Origin: Serratia nematodiphila DZ0503SBS1
GTDB lineage: Bacteria > Pseudomonadota > Gammaproteobacteria > Enterobacterales > Enterobacteriaceae
Direction of reading: 5' to 3'
Length of the DNA: 64,000 nt
NCBI RefSeq assembly: GCF_000738675.1
Contig: NZ_JPUX01000001.1
Coordinates: 1,116,001 to 1,180,000, forward strand
Part shown: positions 42,045-51,997 of the stretch, in pieces
Layout of the letters: every line of letters begins with the position of its first letter
Numbering within the stretch: position 1 is the first letter of the stretch
Made by a program: the position numbers and the translations under genes
The notes under the pieces: model-generated
The model's input: only the letters and a program-made list of their open reading frames with translations
Database searches by the model: none
What the model was told of the DNA's origin: nothing

Positions 42045-43394
42045 TCAGCCGTTTCGATGCGCTTTCAACAGCTGCGCCAGCTGCGTCAGGCCTGCCGTTA
42101 GCTCGTCCGGCGAGGGGGAACCCAGGCACAGGCGAATGCCCGTCGCACGTTCGTCGCGGTCTACCATCACGGTGTCCGGCGGCGTCACCTTTACGTTGGC
42201 CAATGCGGCGGCGGCGGCCACAGACTCGGCGGTTTCGCGCGGCATCGGCAGCCAGACATGATAAGCGTCGGGATGCGATACGCATTCGTCGGCATCAAAT
42301 ATCGAGGTGGCCAGATGCACTCTTTGCTGAGCCTCATGACGCAACGCTTGCGGTATCGTCTCGATCGCGCCGCTGGCCAGCCACTCCTCCACCACAGCGC
42401 AAGACAGTGGCGAAGGCGCGAAAGGAAGATCTTGCAAGGCTTCTTCCGCCGCAGTTTGCATGCCGGGCGGCAGAGTCAGCATGCCGATCCGCAATCCCGG
42501 GCCGAGCGTTTTCGACAGGCCATTGACATGGAACACCCGCTCGGGCGCCAGAGCCGCGAGCGCAGGCGCCGCTGAATGCCCCAGCGCATACACGCCATCC
42601 TCGATGATCCAGACATTCGCCCGCCGGCATATCTCGACGATAGCCTGCCTGCGCTCGGCGCTCATGGTGGCGGTTGTCGGATTATGCAGCGTCGGCGTCA
42701 GATAGACCGCGGTATGGCCGGAGGAGACACGCTCGAGCGCACTCGCCAGCGCCTGCGGCACTATGCCTTGCGCATCGATCTCCACGCCGATCAGGCGATG
42801 GCCTTTACGTCGGGCCAGCGCGATCGCGCCGGGGTAGGTGAGTCTCTCCGTCAGTATCGTGCCGCGTGGCCCGCAGGCCAGGTCAAACGCCAGCGAAATC
42901 GCCTGACGGGCATTGCTGGTCAGCGCCAGGTGCGACGGATCGATCGTGACGCCGGCGTTTTCCAGCCAGCGGGTCAACAAACGCCGGTGCTCCAGATGCC
43001 CGGTCGGAGGGGAATAGAAGTTCAGATGGTCCGCATCCATTTTCCGCGCAATGCCGGCCAGCGTGCGCGCCAGCAAACGATCGGTAAGCATCGCCGGCGG
43101 CGCATTGGACGAGAGATCGATTTCGCGTTTTTCACGGGCGCGGCGAATCGCCACGAACATCCCGCGGCCTTTCACGCTGCGCACCAACCCACGCCGCTCC
43201 AGGATGGCATAGGCTTTGGTCACCGTGCCCAGACCGATCGCCAATTGCCAGGCGAGCGTACGGTGGGCCGGCAAACGATCGCCCCCTTGCAGTTTGCCCT
43301 CGATAATGTCGTCAGCCAACGCCAACACCAGCCGTTCGACGGTAGTGGCTTCCACATTGGCCAGGCGGGGCTGCCAGGGGGATTGAAGCCGCAT
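42045..43394 (-). CDS. MocR-type regulator (GntR HTH fused to aminotransferase)
   Basis: A 449-residue MocR-family protein from the ATG at 43394 (MRLQSPWQPRL), preceded by GGAGAG. An N-terminal GntR winged HTH (about 15-85; GDRLPAHRTLAWQLAIGLGT) is fused to a fold-type I aminotransferase-like domain (about 110-449) that retains the PLP lysine in VNGLSKTLGPGLRIG. MocR proteins use PLP-bound effectors to control genes of amino-acid, vitamin B6 or amine metabolism. It is divergent from a LysE exporter, with a 20-bp palindrome between them, so it probably controls lysE and itself. Confidence 0.9.
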   Translation of the reverse strand: MRLQSPWQPRLANVEATTVERLVLALADDIIEGKLQGGDRLPAHRTLAWQLAIGLGTVTKAYAILERRGLVRSVKGRGMFVAIRRAREKREIDLSSNAPPAMLTDRLLARTLAGIARKMDADHLNFYSPPTGHLEHRRLLTRWLENAGVTIDPSHLALTSNARQAISLAFDLACGPRGTILTERLTYPGAIALARRKGHRLIGVEIDAQGIVPQALASALERVSSGHTAVYLTPTLHNPTTATMSAERRQAIVEICRRANVWIIEDGVYALGHSAAPALAALAPERVFHVNGLSKTLGPGLRIGMLTLPPGMQTAAEEALQDLPFAPSPLSCAVVEEWLASGAIETIPQALRHEAQQRVHLATSIFDADECVSHPDAYHVWLPMPRETAESVAAAAALANVKVTPPDTVMVDRDERATGIRLCLGSPSPDELTAGLTQLAQLLKAHRNG

Positions 43395-43416
43395 ATTCGC
43401 TCTCCGGAGAAAGAAT

Positions 43417-43436
43417 ATAGTGTCACGTGACACTAT
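43417..43436. promoter_or_regulatory. 20-bp palindromic operator between MocR and LysE genes
   Basis: Perfect palindrome with arms ATAGTGTCAC and GTGACACTAT, 23 bp from the mocR-type start and about 100 bp from the lysE start. Confidence 0.75.
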
Positions 43437-43533
43437 TTAAATAGGCGAAAAGTGTAACACATACTATGTTGGTGAGGAGTCCCGGCGTTTTCAACTACGG
43501 CTCGGCCGTAAGGCGGGTCAGCGGAGTTTTTCC

Positions 43534-44163
43534 ATGATGGTCAGTCAGCTTGCGTTGGTTTACGGCGCCTATCTCCTCGCAACTGCCAGCCCCGGCCCCA
43601 GCAACATGGCGATCATGGGCGTGGCGATGCGTGACGGCCGCAGGCCCGCATTGGTGCTGGCCGCCGGGGTGGTGACCGGATCGCTGTGCTGGGCGATGTT
43701 GGCCGCGACCGGCCTTTCCGCCGTGCTGGCCACGTATGCACAGGCGCTGTGGGCCATCAAAATCGTCGGCGGCGTGTATATGCTGTATCTGGCGCTGCGC
43801 GCCGGCCGATCCGCATTACGGGCGTCTCCCATCTCGACAGGCATAGCGGCAGGGGATAGCGCGCGATCTTATCAGAGGTTGTATCGGCAGGGCGTGCTGA
43901 TGCATCTCGGCAATCCCAAGGCCATCATGTCCTGGATGGCGATCATGTCGCTGGGATTGCGGCAAGGCGCGCCTGAGCAGGTTTTACCGGCAATTATTGG
44001 CGGTTGCGCGCTGCTCGGCGTGACGATTTTCGGGGGGTATGCCCTGCTGTTCTCAACGTCGCCGATGATCGCGTTTTACACCCGGGTGAGGCGCTGGATT
44101 GAAGGAACGCTTGCGCTGCTGTTCGCTTTGGCGGGCCTGGAGCTGTTGATATCGCGGGGGTAA
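43534..44163 (+). CDS. LysE/RhtB-family amino acid exporter
   Basis: A 209-residue inner-membrane protein with about six TM segments. The N-terminal signature ATASPGPSNMAIMGVAMRDG (compare the LysE pattern with Pro-Gly-Pro) and the mid-protein GNPKAIMSWMAIM are diagnostic. The family exports basic or neutral amino acids, homoserine lactone and analogues; the substrate is not resolvable. It is divergent from the MocR gene and followed 33 bp later by the PhzF-like gene, with which it may form a transcript. Confidence 0.9.
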   Translation: MMVSQLALVYGAYLLATASPGPSNMAIMGVAMRDGRRPALVLAAGVVTGSLCWAMLAATGLSAVLATYAQALWAIKIVGGVYMLYLALRAGRSALRASPISTGIAAGDSARSYQRLYRQGVLMHLGNPKAIMSWMAIMSLGLRQGAPEQVLPAIIGGCALLGVTIFGGYALLFSTSPMIAFYTRVRRWIEGTLALLFALAGLELLISRG

Positions 44164-44196
44164 TGAACGCCCGGCGTTAACCTGAGGAGAGAAGCG

Positions 44197-45048
44197 ATGG
44201 TTTTTGGCATGCAGATGGTGGATGTCTTTGGAGCCGGGCCGCTCGCCGGCAATCCGTTGGCGGTGATTACGGGCGCCGGAGCGTTGTCTACGGAGGATAT
44301 GCAGCGCTTGACACGTTGGTTCAACCTGTCGGAAACGGCCTTTTTGCTGCCGCCGACGCACCCCCAGGCGGATTACCGGGTGCGAATATTCACGCTGGAT
44401 CGTGAAATGCCGTTTGCCGGGCACCCGACGCTCGGCAGTTGTCATGCCTGGCTCACTGCGGGCGGTACGCCGCGTAATGATGCGGAGATCATCCAGGAGT
44501 GCGGGGCGGGCTTGGTGAGCATTCGCCGCGAGGCCGGACGGCTGTGTTTTGCCGCGCCGCCGTTGATTCGCTCCGGGGCGCCGTCAGAAGCGGCGTTGGC
44601 CGACGCGCTGCGGTTTTTGGGGATCGCGCCTGAGGAGGCGCTCGATGCCGCCTGGATCGATAACGGTCCGGGGTGGCTGGGGATCCGGCTGGCCAGCGCC
44701 GAGCGGGTGCTTTCCCTGACGCCGGCGAGAAGCTGGCCGCGCAGAGTGGACATTGGCGTCGTCGGCCCACATGCCGATGGTGACGCAGCCTTCGAGGTGC
44801 GCGCTTTTTTGAGCGATCACCTTGGCGCTATCGTCGAAGATCCGGTCACCGGCAGCCTCAATGCCTCCCTGGCTCAGTGGCTGTTTGCAAGCGGCGTGGT
44901 CAGCGGCGGCTATATCGCCGCTCAGGGGCGCTGCCGTGGGCGCAACGGGCGCGTGCATGTCACCCGCGACGAGAGCGGCCGGATTTGGGTGGGCGGCAAC
45001 ACGCGCACTCAGGTTGAAGGTCGGCTGCATGGGATTGGCACGGCGTAG
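44197..45048 (+). CDS. PhzF-family isomerase/epimerase-like protein
   Basis: A 283-residue protein with the diaminopimelate-epimerase fold of the PhzF family. Signature segments are DVFGAGPLAGNPLAVI, NLSETAFLL (catalytic Glu), REMPFAGHPTLGSCHAW and EDPVTGSLNASLAQWL. PhzF itself isomerises trans-2,3-dihydro-3-hydroxyanthranilate in phenazine synthesis, but no other phz gene is here, so this is a family member of unknown substrate. GAGGAGAG precedes the ATG. It follows lysE on the same strand. Confidence 0.88.
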   Translation: MVFGMQMVDVFGAGPLAGNPLAVITGAGALSTEDMQRLTRWFNLSETAFLLPPTHPQADYRVRIFTLDREMPFAGHPTLGSCHAWLTAGGTPRNDAEIIQECGAGLVSIRREAGRLCFAAPPLIRSGAPSEAALADALRFLGIAPEEALDAAWIDNGPGWLGIRLASAERVLSLTPARSWPRRVDIGVVGPHADGDAAFEVRAFLSDHLGAIVEDPVTGSLNASLAQWLFASGVVSGGYIAAQGRCRGRNGRVHVTRDESGRIWVGGNTRTQVEGRLHGIGTA

Positions 45049-45115
45049 CACGCGCCGCCGCACCCGCGTGCGGCTGAACGGAATATCGATTTTCATCCGA
45101 TAAGGAGTGAACAGT

Positions 45116-45633
45116 ATGTCTGCAACGGCCATCGATACCTTGAAAATGCTGGTGCGTTACAAAGCGTGGGCGAACGCCTTGACCTTTGACTGCGTGGCGG
45201 CCTTGCCGGAGGGCGAAGCGCTGCGGCCGCGCCCGACCCGTTTCGGCAATATGGTGCATACCTTGAATCACGTGTACGTGGTGGACGATATCTTCAGGCA
45301 CCATCTGCAAGGCCGCAAGCATGGTTACCTCGCGCGCAACACCGAGCAAACGCCTGCGCTTGACTCTCTGCGGTGTGCGGTGGAGGAAATGGACCGCTGG
45401 TATATCGAACAGGTGGACAACTGGTCGCCCGAGGCGCTGGCGCAGGTGGTGCATTTCGAGTTCGTCGGCGGGGGGAAGGCCGCATGACGCGCCAGGAAAT
45501 CGTGCTGCATGTCGTCAACCACGCGACCTATCATCGCGGTTTTGTCGGCGATATGCTCTATCAGGTGCCCTTTGCTGCACCGGCGAACGATTTGCCGGTG
45601 TTTCTGCGCGATCATTACCGCCGGGCGCCGTGA
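45116..45633 (+). pseudogene. DinB-family protein gene interrupted by a frameshift
   Basis: The first part (45116-45487) encodes 123 residues beginning MSATAIDTLKMLVRYKAWAN and ending at TGA after FVGGGKAA. The other part of a DinB protein continues in the next frame (EGRMTRQEIVLHVVNHATYH... to 45633), including the second conserved His motif. The switch falls in a run of six G at 45470-45475; one more G would restore a single ORF of about 172 residues reading FVGGGEGRM. DinB-like four-helix proteins bind a metal through three His; the 5' fragment alone lacks the C-terminal ones. Real mutation, slippage or sequencing error cannot be separated here. Confidence 0.82.
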
Positions 45634-45647
45634 GGCGAGCGAGATAA

Positions 45648-45677
45648 ATAAAAAAGCCAGACGCTTTCGCGCCTGGC
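45648..45677 (-). terminator. gor terminator
   Basis: On the minus strand GCCAGGCGC-gaaa-GCGTCTGGC followed by T6, about 35 bp past the gor stop; it may also serve the DinB gene from the other side. Confidence 0.85.
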
Positions 45678-45710
45678 CTGTTACGCGCCGGAATCCGGCG
45701 AGGTTGCGCC

Positions 45711-47063
45711 TCAGCGCATGGTGACGAACTCTTCCGCCGCGGTCGGGTGGATCGCCACGGTGTTGTCGAAGTCCTTCTTGGTGGCGCCCATCTTCACCGC
45801 CACCGCGAAGCCCTGCAGGATTTCATCCATGCCGAAGCCGATGCCGTGCAGGCCGACGATTTTCTCTTCTTTACCCGCGCACACCAGCTTCATGCGGCAC
45901 GGCTGGCGGTGCTGCGTCACGGCGCTGTACATGGCGGTGAAGGAGGATTTGTACACCTTCACGTTGTCCGCGCCGAACTTCTCGATGGCTTCCGGCTCGG
46001 TCAGGCCGACGGTGCCGATCGGCGGGTGGCTGAACACCACGGTGGCGATGTTGCTGTAGTCCAGGTGTTCGTCCGGCTTGTTGTTGAACAGGCGCTCGGA
46101 CAGGCGGCGGCCGGCGGCCACGGCGACCGGGGTCAGCTCTACCGCGCCGGTGTTGTCACCCACCGCGTAGATGCCTTTGACGTTGGTGTTCTGGAACTTA
46201 TCGACGTCGATGTAGCCTTTCTCATTGGTTTTCACCCCGGTAACGCCGAGGTTCAGGTTGTCGGTCGCCGGTTCGCGGCCGATGGCCCAGATCAGGCAGT
46301 CGACGGTGAATGCTTTGCCGTTTTCCAGCTGCAGCGTCAGGCTGCCGTCGGCGTTCTTGACGATCGCTTTCGGCACCGATTCGGTGTGCAGGCTCGGCCC
46401 TTCGGTGTTCATTACTTCCACCAGGGTTTCGACGATCATCGGATCGAAGCTGCGCAGCGGCGCGTGCTTGCGCACGAACAGGTGCGTTTCGGCGCCCAGC
46501 GCGTTCAGCACGCCGGCGATTTCCACGGCGATATAGCCGGCGCCCACCACGGCGACGCGTTTCGGCATGGCGTCCAGCTCAAAGAAGCCGTCGGAGTCGA
46601 TGCCGTATTCCGCACCCGGAATAGCCGGATGGCTCGGGCGGCCGCCGGTGGCGATCAGGATGTGGTCGGCGGTGATGGTCTCGCCGTTCACTTCCACGGT
46701 GTGCGCATCCACGAAGCGCGCGAAGCCTTTGATCACGTCGACCTTGTTCTTGCCCAGCACGTTATCGTAGGAGTTGTGGATGCGATCGATATAGGCGGTG
46801 CGGTTGGCGACCAGCTTTTTCCAGTCGAAGGCGTTGACGGTGGTGTCGAAGCCGTAATCCGGGCCGTACTGATGGATGGCCTCGGCGATCTGCGCCGCGT
46901 GCCACATGACTTTTTTCGGTACACAACCCACGTTTACACAGGTGCCGCCCAGCTCTTTGGCTTCAATCAGCGCACACTTTTGGCCGTACATGGCTGCCCG
47001 GTTGATCGATGCGATACCGCCGCTGCCGCCGCCAATTGCTAGATAATCGTAATGTTTCGTCAT
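45711..47063 (-). CDS. gor: Glutathione reductase
   Basis: FAD enzyme that reduces GSSG with NADPH. It is 450 residues, the same as E. coli Gor. The FAD motif GGGSGGIAS is at 11-19. The redox-active disulfide is C42/C47 in [13 protein letters not shown]. The NADPH domain has [14 protein letters not shown], and the dimer-interface motif with the active-site His is [13 protein letters not shown] at the C-terminus. Next to rlmJ as in E. coli. Confidence 0.97.
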   Translation of the reverse strand: MTKHYDYLAIGGGSGGIASINRAAMYGQKCALIEAKELGGTCVNVGCVPKKVMWHAAQIAEAIHQYGPDYGFDTTVNAFDWKKLVANRTAYIDRIHNSYDNVLGKNKVDVIKGFARFVDAHTVEVNGETITADHILIATGGRPSHPAIPGAEYGIDSDGFFELDAMPKRVAVVGAGYIAVEIAGVLNALGAETHLFVRKHAPLRSFDPMIVETLVEVMNTEGPSLHTESVPKAIVKNADGSLTLQLENGKAFTVDCLIWAIGREPATDNLNLGVTGVKTNEKGYIDVDKFQNTNVKGIYAVGDNTGAVELTPVAVAAGRRLSERLFNNKPDEHLDYSNIATVVFSHPPIGTVGLTEPEAIEKFGADNVKVYKSSFTAMYSAVTQHRQPCRMKLVCAGKEEKIVGLHGIGFGMDEILQGFAVAVKMGATKKDFDNTVAIHPTAAEEFVTMR

Positions 47064-47163
47064 CTGGGATTTCCATGAGTTGTGAATTTGAAGAGGGTAA
47101 GAGTTTAACGCCTGACCGGGGTTTGTCGCAAAGATTGCGTCGATGGCTGCGATAGGTGGACGC

Positions 47164-47185
47164 AGGGCGCGGCAAACCGCGCCCT
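47164..47185 (-). terminator. Hairpin after rlmJ
   Basis: AGGGCGCGG-caaa-CCGCGCCCT, 9 nt beyond the rlmJ stop, with no T-run on either side. It could act as an mRNA 3'-end stabiliser. Confidence 0.5.
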
Positions 47186-47193
47186 GATGGGGT

Positions 47194-48036
47194 TTATTCC
47201 GGTACCACCCAGTTCACCAGATGGTGACCGATGCCCGACGGCACCAGCACCTTGTGCAGCCACGGCAGCACGTTCTTCATCTGCTGTTCCAGCTTCCACG
47301 GCGGGTTGATGACGATCATGCCGGAGGCGGTCATGCCGCGCTGATCGCTGTCGGGTTTCACCGCCAGTTCGATCTGCAGAATGCGGCGAATGCCGGTGGC
47401 TTCCAGATCGCGCAGCATGCGTTTGATCTGCTGGCGCATCACCACCGGGTACCACAGCGCGTAAGTGCCGGTGGCGAAACGCTTGTAGCCTTCCTGAATG
47501 CCTTTGACCACGTCCTGGTAATCGGTCTTCATTTCATACGGCGGGTCCATCAGGATCAGACCACGGCGCGACAGGGGCGGCAGCTGGGATTTCAGCTGCT
47601 GATAACCGTCGGCACGCTGCACTTTGGCGCGTTCGTCTTTCTGGAACTCGCTGCGCAGCAGCGGGTAGTCGCTCGGGTGCAGCTCGGTCAGGTGGATTTT
47701 GTCCTGCGGGCGCAGCAGCTGGCGGGCGATCAGCGGCGAGCCGGGATAATAGCGCAGCGTGCCGGAACGGTTGAAGTTGTGCACCACGCTCATGTAGGCC
47801 GCCAGCTCTTCCGGCAGATCGTCGCGTTGCCACAGCAAACCGATGCCTTCCAGGTATTCGCCGGTGCGCTCGGCGTGTTCGCCGCTGAGCTGATAACGGC
47901 CCGCGCCCGAGTGGGTATCCAGATACAGGAACGGCTTCTCTTTTTCCTTCAGCGACTCGATGATCAGGCTCTGAACGGTGTGCTTGAGCACGTCGGCGTG
48001 GTTGCCGGCGTGGAAACTGTGGCGATAACTTAACAT
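47194..48036 (-). CDS. rlmJ: 23S rRNA m6A2030 methyltransferase
   Basis: SAM-dependent methyltransferase that modifies A2030 of 23S rRNA. It is 280 residues from 48036 ([19 protein letters not shown]), the same length as E. coli RlmJ. The catalytic motif is LILMDPPYE. The SAM-binding segment [13 protein letters not shown] and the C-terminal GMIVINPPW are present. The longer in-frame start at 48102 is not supported. Confidence 0.95.
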   Translation of the reverse strand: MLSYRHSFHAGNHADVLKHTVQSLIIESLKEKEKPFLYLDTHSGAGRYQLSGEHAERTGEYLEGIGLLWQRDDLPEELAAYMSVVHNFNRSGTLRYYPGSPLIARQLLRPQDKIHLTELHPSDYPLLRSEFQKDERAKVQRADGYQQLKSQLPPLSRRGLILMDPPYEMKTDYQDVVKGIQEGYKRFATGTYALWYPVVMRQQIKRMLRDLEATGIRRILQIELAVKPDSDQRGMTASGMIVINPPWKLEQQMKNVLPWLHKVLVPSGIGHHLVNWVVPE

Positions 48037-48171
48037 GACGGGTGGCGGTTCCTTGTGCTCCGCAGACGGAGCATTCAATGCAATAAGGCTTATAATCTGC
48101 ACAGTATAAACTGTCTGGCCGGGAAAAACCGGACTCCGTTGCCGCAGACGTTAACAGAAAGGGACAGGACG

Positions 48172-48576
48172 ATGAGCAAACAGGCGATTTTGGCGAATTA
48201 CCCCGACGCGGCGCGCTGGGCGTTCGGCGACGGCCCCGCGTTAGCCGACGAACTGCTGGGATTGGTGCTGAGCGGGGATAAAACCGCCACCTGCAGTTCC
48301 TATGCGAGCTATCGTCGGGAACAAACCCCGCGGATCGGCGATTACAGCATCGTTCTTGATGGCCGCGGCGAACCGGCCTGCGTGATCAGAACCCTGGCGC
48401 TGCGCCTGGTGCGCTACGATCGGGTGACCGCCGAGATGGCTGCCAAAGAGGGCGAAGGCGACAAAAGCCTGGCGTTTTGGCGCGAGGGGCATCAGGCGTT
48501 CTTTACCCGCGAGGGGAGCTTTGCGCCGGACATGTGGCTGGTGTTCGAAGAGTTCGAACGGGTTGAAACGCTGTGA
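48172..48576 (+). CDS. ASCH-domain protein
   Basis: A 134-residue soluble protein from the ATG at 48172 (GGGACAGGACG upstream). It has the ASCH fold: a lysine/threonine loop LSGDKTATCSSYASYRRE, GDYSIVLDGRGEPACVIRTL and a C-terminal EGSFAPDMWLVFEEFE. ASCH proteins are thought to bind RNA or to act on modified nucleosides, and one E. coli member is an N4-acetylcytidine amidohydrolase. The function here is undetermined. It is divergent from rlmJ and followed by a HIT gene 16 nt on. Confidence 0.83.
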   Translation: MSKQAILANYPDAARWAFGDGPALADELLGLVLSGDKTATCSSYASYRREQTPRIGDYSIVLDGRGEPACVIRTLALRLVRYDRVTAEMAAKEGEGDKSLAFWREGHQAFFTREGSFAPDMWLVFEEFERVETL

Positions 48577-48592
48577 ATCACAAGGAGAAAGG

Positions 48593-49054
48593 ATGAGCTG
48601 CATTTTTTGCGACATCGTGGCGGGCAAGGCGCCATGCCATAAAATCTGGGAAGACGACGACCATCTGGCGTTCCTGTCCATCTTTCCCAACACCGACGGT
48701 TTCAGCGTGGTGATCCCCAAGGCGCACCACCCGAGCTACGCCTTTGACCTGCCGGACGAGGTGCTGAGCGCGTTGATGCTGGCGACCAAGCGGGTGGCGA
48801 AGCAGCTGGATCGCGCGTTCGACGACGTCGGCCGCTGCGGCATGGTGTTCGAGGGCTACGGCGTCGACCATGTGCATGCCAAACTGATCCCGCTGCACGG
48901 CACCGCATCGCTGGAACAGTGGCGGCCGATCGAATCGACCTCGCCGAAGTTTTTCGAACGTTATGAGGGCTATATCTCCTCCCACGATGCGGCGCGCGCC
49001 GACGACCAACAGCTGGCGGCGCTGGCCGCCCGCATCCGCCAAAGCGCCATTTAA
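48593..49054 (+). CDS. HIT-family hydrolase
   Basis: A 153-residue histidine-triad protein. It starts MSCIFCDIVAGKAPCHKIWE, with the zinc-type C-x2-C of many HIT proteins, and has the catalytic triad HVHAKLIPLH. HIT enzymes hydrolyse nucleoside phosphoramidates or dinucleotides. AAGGAGAAAGG precedes the ATG. Probably cotranscribed with the ASCH gene. Confidence 0.9.
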   Translation: MSCIFCDIVAGKAPCHKIWEDDDHLAFLSIFPNTDGFSVVIPKAHHPSYAFDLPDEVLSALMLATKRVAKQLDRAFDDVGRCGMVFEGYGVDHVHAKLIPLHGTASLEQWRPIESTSPKFFERYEGYISSHDAARADDQQLAALAARIRQSAI

Positions 49055-49171
49055 GGCACGAACGATCAACGCCGGGCATTGATTTTCCTGCTGTCTGGCT
49101 CCATGTTAGAGATTCATACGCATTTTAAGGCTCGCCCGTGCGGCGGGCCCAACGCTAATCAGGACTGCCCT

Positions 49172-51214
49172 ATGACAAATCCGTTGCTGACCCCGTTTTC
49201 CCTGCCGCCTTTCTCGGCGATCCGCCCTGAAGATATCGTGCCAGCGGTGCAATCCGCGCTGGCGGACTGCCGCGCCGCGGTAGAGCGCGTGGTCGCGCAG
49301 CCGGGGCCGTTCACCTGGGACAATCTGTGTCAGCCGCTGGCGGAGTCGGACGATCGCCTGTCGCGCATCTGGTCGCCGATCGGGCACCTGAACTCGGTGA
49401 AAAACAGCCCGGAGCTGCGCACCGCCTATGAGCAGGCGTTGCCGCTGCTGTCCGAGTACGGCACCTGGGTCGGCCAGCACGAAGGGCTGTACCAGGCCTA
49501 CCGCAGCCTGAAAGAGGGCGCGGCGTTCGAGGCGCTGAGCGTGCCGCAGCGCAAGGCGGTGGACAACGCGCTGCGCGATTTCGAACTGTCGGGCATCGGC
49601 CTGTCGGCGGATAAACAGCAGCGCTACGGCGAGATCGTCGCGCGCCTGTCCGAACTGGGTTCCACCTACAGCAATAACGTGCTCGACGCCACCATGGGCT
49701 GGAGCAAACTGATTACCGACGAAGCGGAACTGAGCGGCCTGCCGGAAAGCGCCCTGGCACAGGCGCAGGCGATGGCGCAGGCCAAAGAGCAGGACGGCTG
49801 GTTGCTGACGCTGGACATGCCGAGCTACCTGCCGGTGCTGACCTACGCCGACAACCGCGCGCTGCGCGAAGAGATGTACCGCGCCTTCGCCACCCGCGCC
49901 TCCGATCAGGGGCCGAACGCCGGCAAATGGGACAATAGCGAAGTGATGGCGGAAACGCTGGCGCTGCGTCATGAGCTTGCTCAGCTGCTGGGCTTCGATA
50001 CCTACGCCGACAAGTCGCTGGCGACCAAGATGGCGGAAAGCCCGGAGCAGGTGATCGGCTTCCTGAGCGATCTGGCCAAGCGCGCCCGCCCGCAGGCCGA
50101 GCAGGAGCTGGCGCAGCTGCGCGCCTTCGCCAAACAGCACTATGGCGTGGACGAGCTCGAAGCCTGGGACATCACCTATTACGGCGAAAAACAGAAACAG
50201 CATCTGTTCTCCATCAGCGACGAGCAGCTGCGCCCGTACTTCCCGGAGCAGCGGGTGGTGGAAGGGCTGTTCGAAGTGGTGAAACGCATCTACGGCATCA
50301 CAGCCAAAGAGCGTAAAGACGTCGAGACCTGGCATCCGGACGTGCGCTTCTTCGATCTGTTCGACGCCGACGGCGAGCTGCGCGGCAGTTTCTACCTCGA
50401 TCTGTACGCCCGCGAAAACAAACGCGGCGGCGCCTGGATGGACGACTGTGTCGGCAGCCTGCGCAAGGCCGACGGCACGTTGCAAAAACCGGTCGCTTAC
50501 CTGACCTGCAACTTCAACCGCCCGCTGGGCGATCAGCCGGCGCTGTTCACCCATAACGAAGTGACCACGCTGTTCCACGAATTCGGCCACGGTCTGCATC
50601 ACATGCTGACGCAGATCGATACCGCCGGCGTCTCCGGCATCAACGGGGTGCCGTGGGATGCAGTCGAGCTGCCGAGCCAGTTTATGGAAAACTGGTGCTG
50701 GGAGCCGGAAGCGCTGGCGTTTATCTCCGGCCACTATCAGAGCGGCGAGCCGCTGCCGAAGGAAATGCTCGACAAGCTGCTGGCGGCCAAGAATTACCAG
50801 GCGGCGCTGTTTATCCTGCGCCAGCTGGAGTTCGGCCTGTTCGATTTCCGCATGCACTTCGAATACAGCCCGGAGAAAGGGGCGCAGATCCTGCCGACGC
50901 TGGCGGAAGTGAAGAAAATGGTGGCGGTGGTGCCTTCGCCGAGCTGGGGCCGTTTCCCGCACGCCTTCAGCCACATCTTCGCCGGCGGCTACGCGGCAGG
51001 TTACTACAGCTACCTGTGGGCGGAAGTGCTGTCGGCCGACGCCTACTCGCGCTTCGAAGAAGAGGGGATTTTCAACGCCGAGACCGGCAAATCCTTCCTC
51101 GACAACATCCTGTCGCGCGGCGGTTCGGAAGAGCCGATGGCGCTGTTCAAACGCTTCCGTGGCCGCGAGCCGCAGCTGGATGCTATGCTGCGCCATTACG
51201 GCATTAAAGGATAA
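49172..51214 (+). CDS. prlC: Oligopeptidase A
   Basis: Cytosolic M3 zinc metallopeptidase that degrades signal peptides and other short peptides. It is 680 residues from the ATG at 49172 ([16 protein letters not shown]), as in E. coli PrlC. The zinc motif HEFGH begins at H469 ([12 protein letters not shown]), with the third ligand in [10 protein letters not shown]. An in-frame extension to 49079 is unsupported. It is followed 8 nt later by rsmJ, as in E. coli, where the pair is a heat-shock operon. Confidence 0.95.
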   Translation: MTNPLLTPFSLPPFSAIRPEDIVPAVQSALADCRAAVERVVAQPGPFTWDNLCQPLAESDDRLSRIWSPIGHLNSVKNSPELRTAYEQALPLLSEYGTWVGQHEGLYQAYRSLKEGAAFEALSVPQRKAVDNALRDFELSGIGLSADKQQRYGEIVARLSELGSTYSNNVLDATMGWSKLITDEAELSGLPESALAQAQAMAQAKEQDGWLLTLDMPSYLPVLTYADNRALREEMYRAFATRASDQGPNAGKWDNSEVMAETLALRHELAQLLGFDTYADKSLATKMAESPEQVIGFLSDLAKRARPQAEQELAQLRAFAKQHYGVDELEAWDITYYGEKQKQHLFSISDEQLRPYFPEQRVVEGLFEVVKRIYGITAKERKDVETWHPDVRFFDLFDADGELRGSFYLDLYARENKRGGAWMDDCVGSLRKADGTLQKPVAYLTCNFNRPLGDQPALFTHNEVTTLFHEFGHGLHHMLTQIDTAGVSGINGVPWDAVELPSQFMENWCWEPEALAFISGHYQSGEPLPKEMLDKLLAAKNYQAALFILRQLEFGLFDFRMHFEYSPEKGAQILPTLAEVKKMVAVVPSPSWGRFPHAFSHIFAGGYAAGYYSYLWAEVLSADAYSRFEEEGIFNAETGKSFLDNILSRGGSEEPMALFKRFRGREPQLDAMLRHYGIKG

Positions 51215-51222
51215 CCCGACAC

Positions 51223-51969
51223 GTGAGCGTGTGTTTATTGTGTGAAGCAGGCGCCGATCCCGGCGCCTTGTCTGTTTTGGCGCAGCGCTGGCGGCTGGCG
51301 TCTGACGACGACGCGCCGATGGCGCTGGTATTGACTCCGCAGCGGCTGGAGCTGCGCAAGCGCGACGAGCCGAAGCTGGGCGGGATCTACGTCGATTTCG
51401 TCTCCGGCGCCATGGCGCACCGGCGCCGCTTTGGCGGCGGCCGCGGCGAGGCGGTGGCCAAGGCGGTCGGCATCAAGGGCAGTTACCTGCCGGACGTGGT
51501 GGACGCCACCGCCGGGCTGGGGCGAGACGCCTTTGTGCTGGCGGCGTTGGGCTGCCGGGTGCGGATGCTGGAACGCAATCCGGTGGTGGCGGCGTTGCTG
51601 GACGACGGCCTGCAGCGCGGCTATCAGGATGCGGAAATCGGCCCGTGGCTGCGCGAGCGCCTGACGCTGCTGCACGCCTCCAGCCTGACGGCGCTGGCGG
51701 ATCTCAGCCCGCGTCCTGAGGTGGTGTATCTCGATCCGATGTTCCCGCACAAGCAGAAAAGCGCGCTGGTGAAGAAAGAGATGCGGGTGTTTCAATCGCT
51801 GGTGGGCAGCGATGATGACGCCGACGGCCTGCTGGAACCGGCGCGCCGTTTGGCCACCAAGCGCGTGGTGGTGAAACGCCCGGACTACGCGCCGCCGCTG
51901 GCCGACGTGCCGGCGCACGCCGCCACGCTGACCAAAAGCCACCGTTTCGATATCTACATGCCGCTGTAA
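51223..51969 (+). CDS. rsmJ: 16S rRNA m2G1516 methyltransferase
   Basis: SAM-dependent N2-guanine methyltransferase for G1516 of 16S rRNA. It is 248 residues with a GTG start (51223). Highly conserved core [33 protein letters not shown] (SAM), and [20 protein letters not shown]. The C-terminus ends [11 protein letters not shown]. Its start lies 8 nt after the prlC stop, so it is probably translationally linked to prlC. Confidence 0.95.
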   Translation: MSVCLLCEAGADPGALSVLAQRWRLASDDDAPMALVLTPQRLELRKRDEPKLGGIYVDFVSGAMAHRRRFGGGRGEAVAKAVGIKGSYLPDVVDATAGLGRDAFVLAALGCRVRMLERNPVVAALLDDGLQRGYQDAEIGPWLRERLTLLHASSLTALADLSPRPEVVYLDPMFPHKQKSALVKKEMRVFQSLVGSDDDADGLLEPARRLATKRVVVKRPDYAPPLADVPAHAATLTKSHRFDIYMPL

Positions 51970-51977
51970 TGTCTGCC

Positions 51978-51997
51978 GGGCCCGCCGTGTCGGGCCC
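51978..51997 (+). terminator. Hairpin between rsmJ and the SIS gene
   Basis: GGGCCC-8 nt-GGGCCC (self-complementary arms), then TCAATTTTCC. It can serve the convergent transcripts on both sides; the T-run is weak. Confidence 0.6.

Noticed and set aside
44197..45048. Phenazine biosynthesis gene
   Set aside because: PhzF family fold is present, but there are no other phz genes, so a specific phenazine role is not supported.
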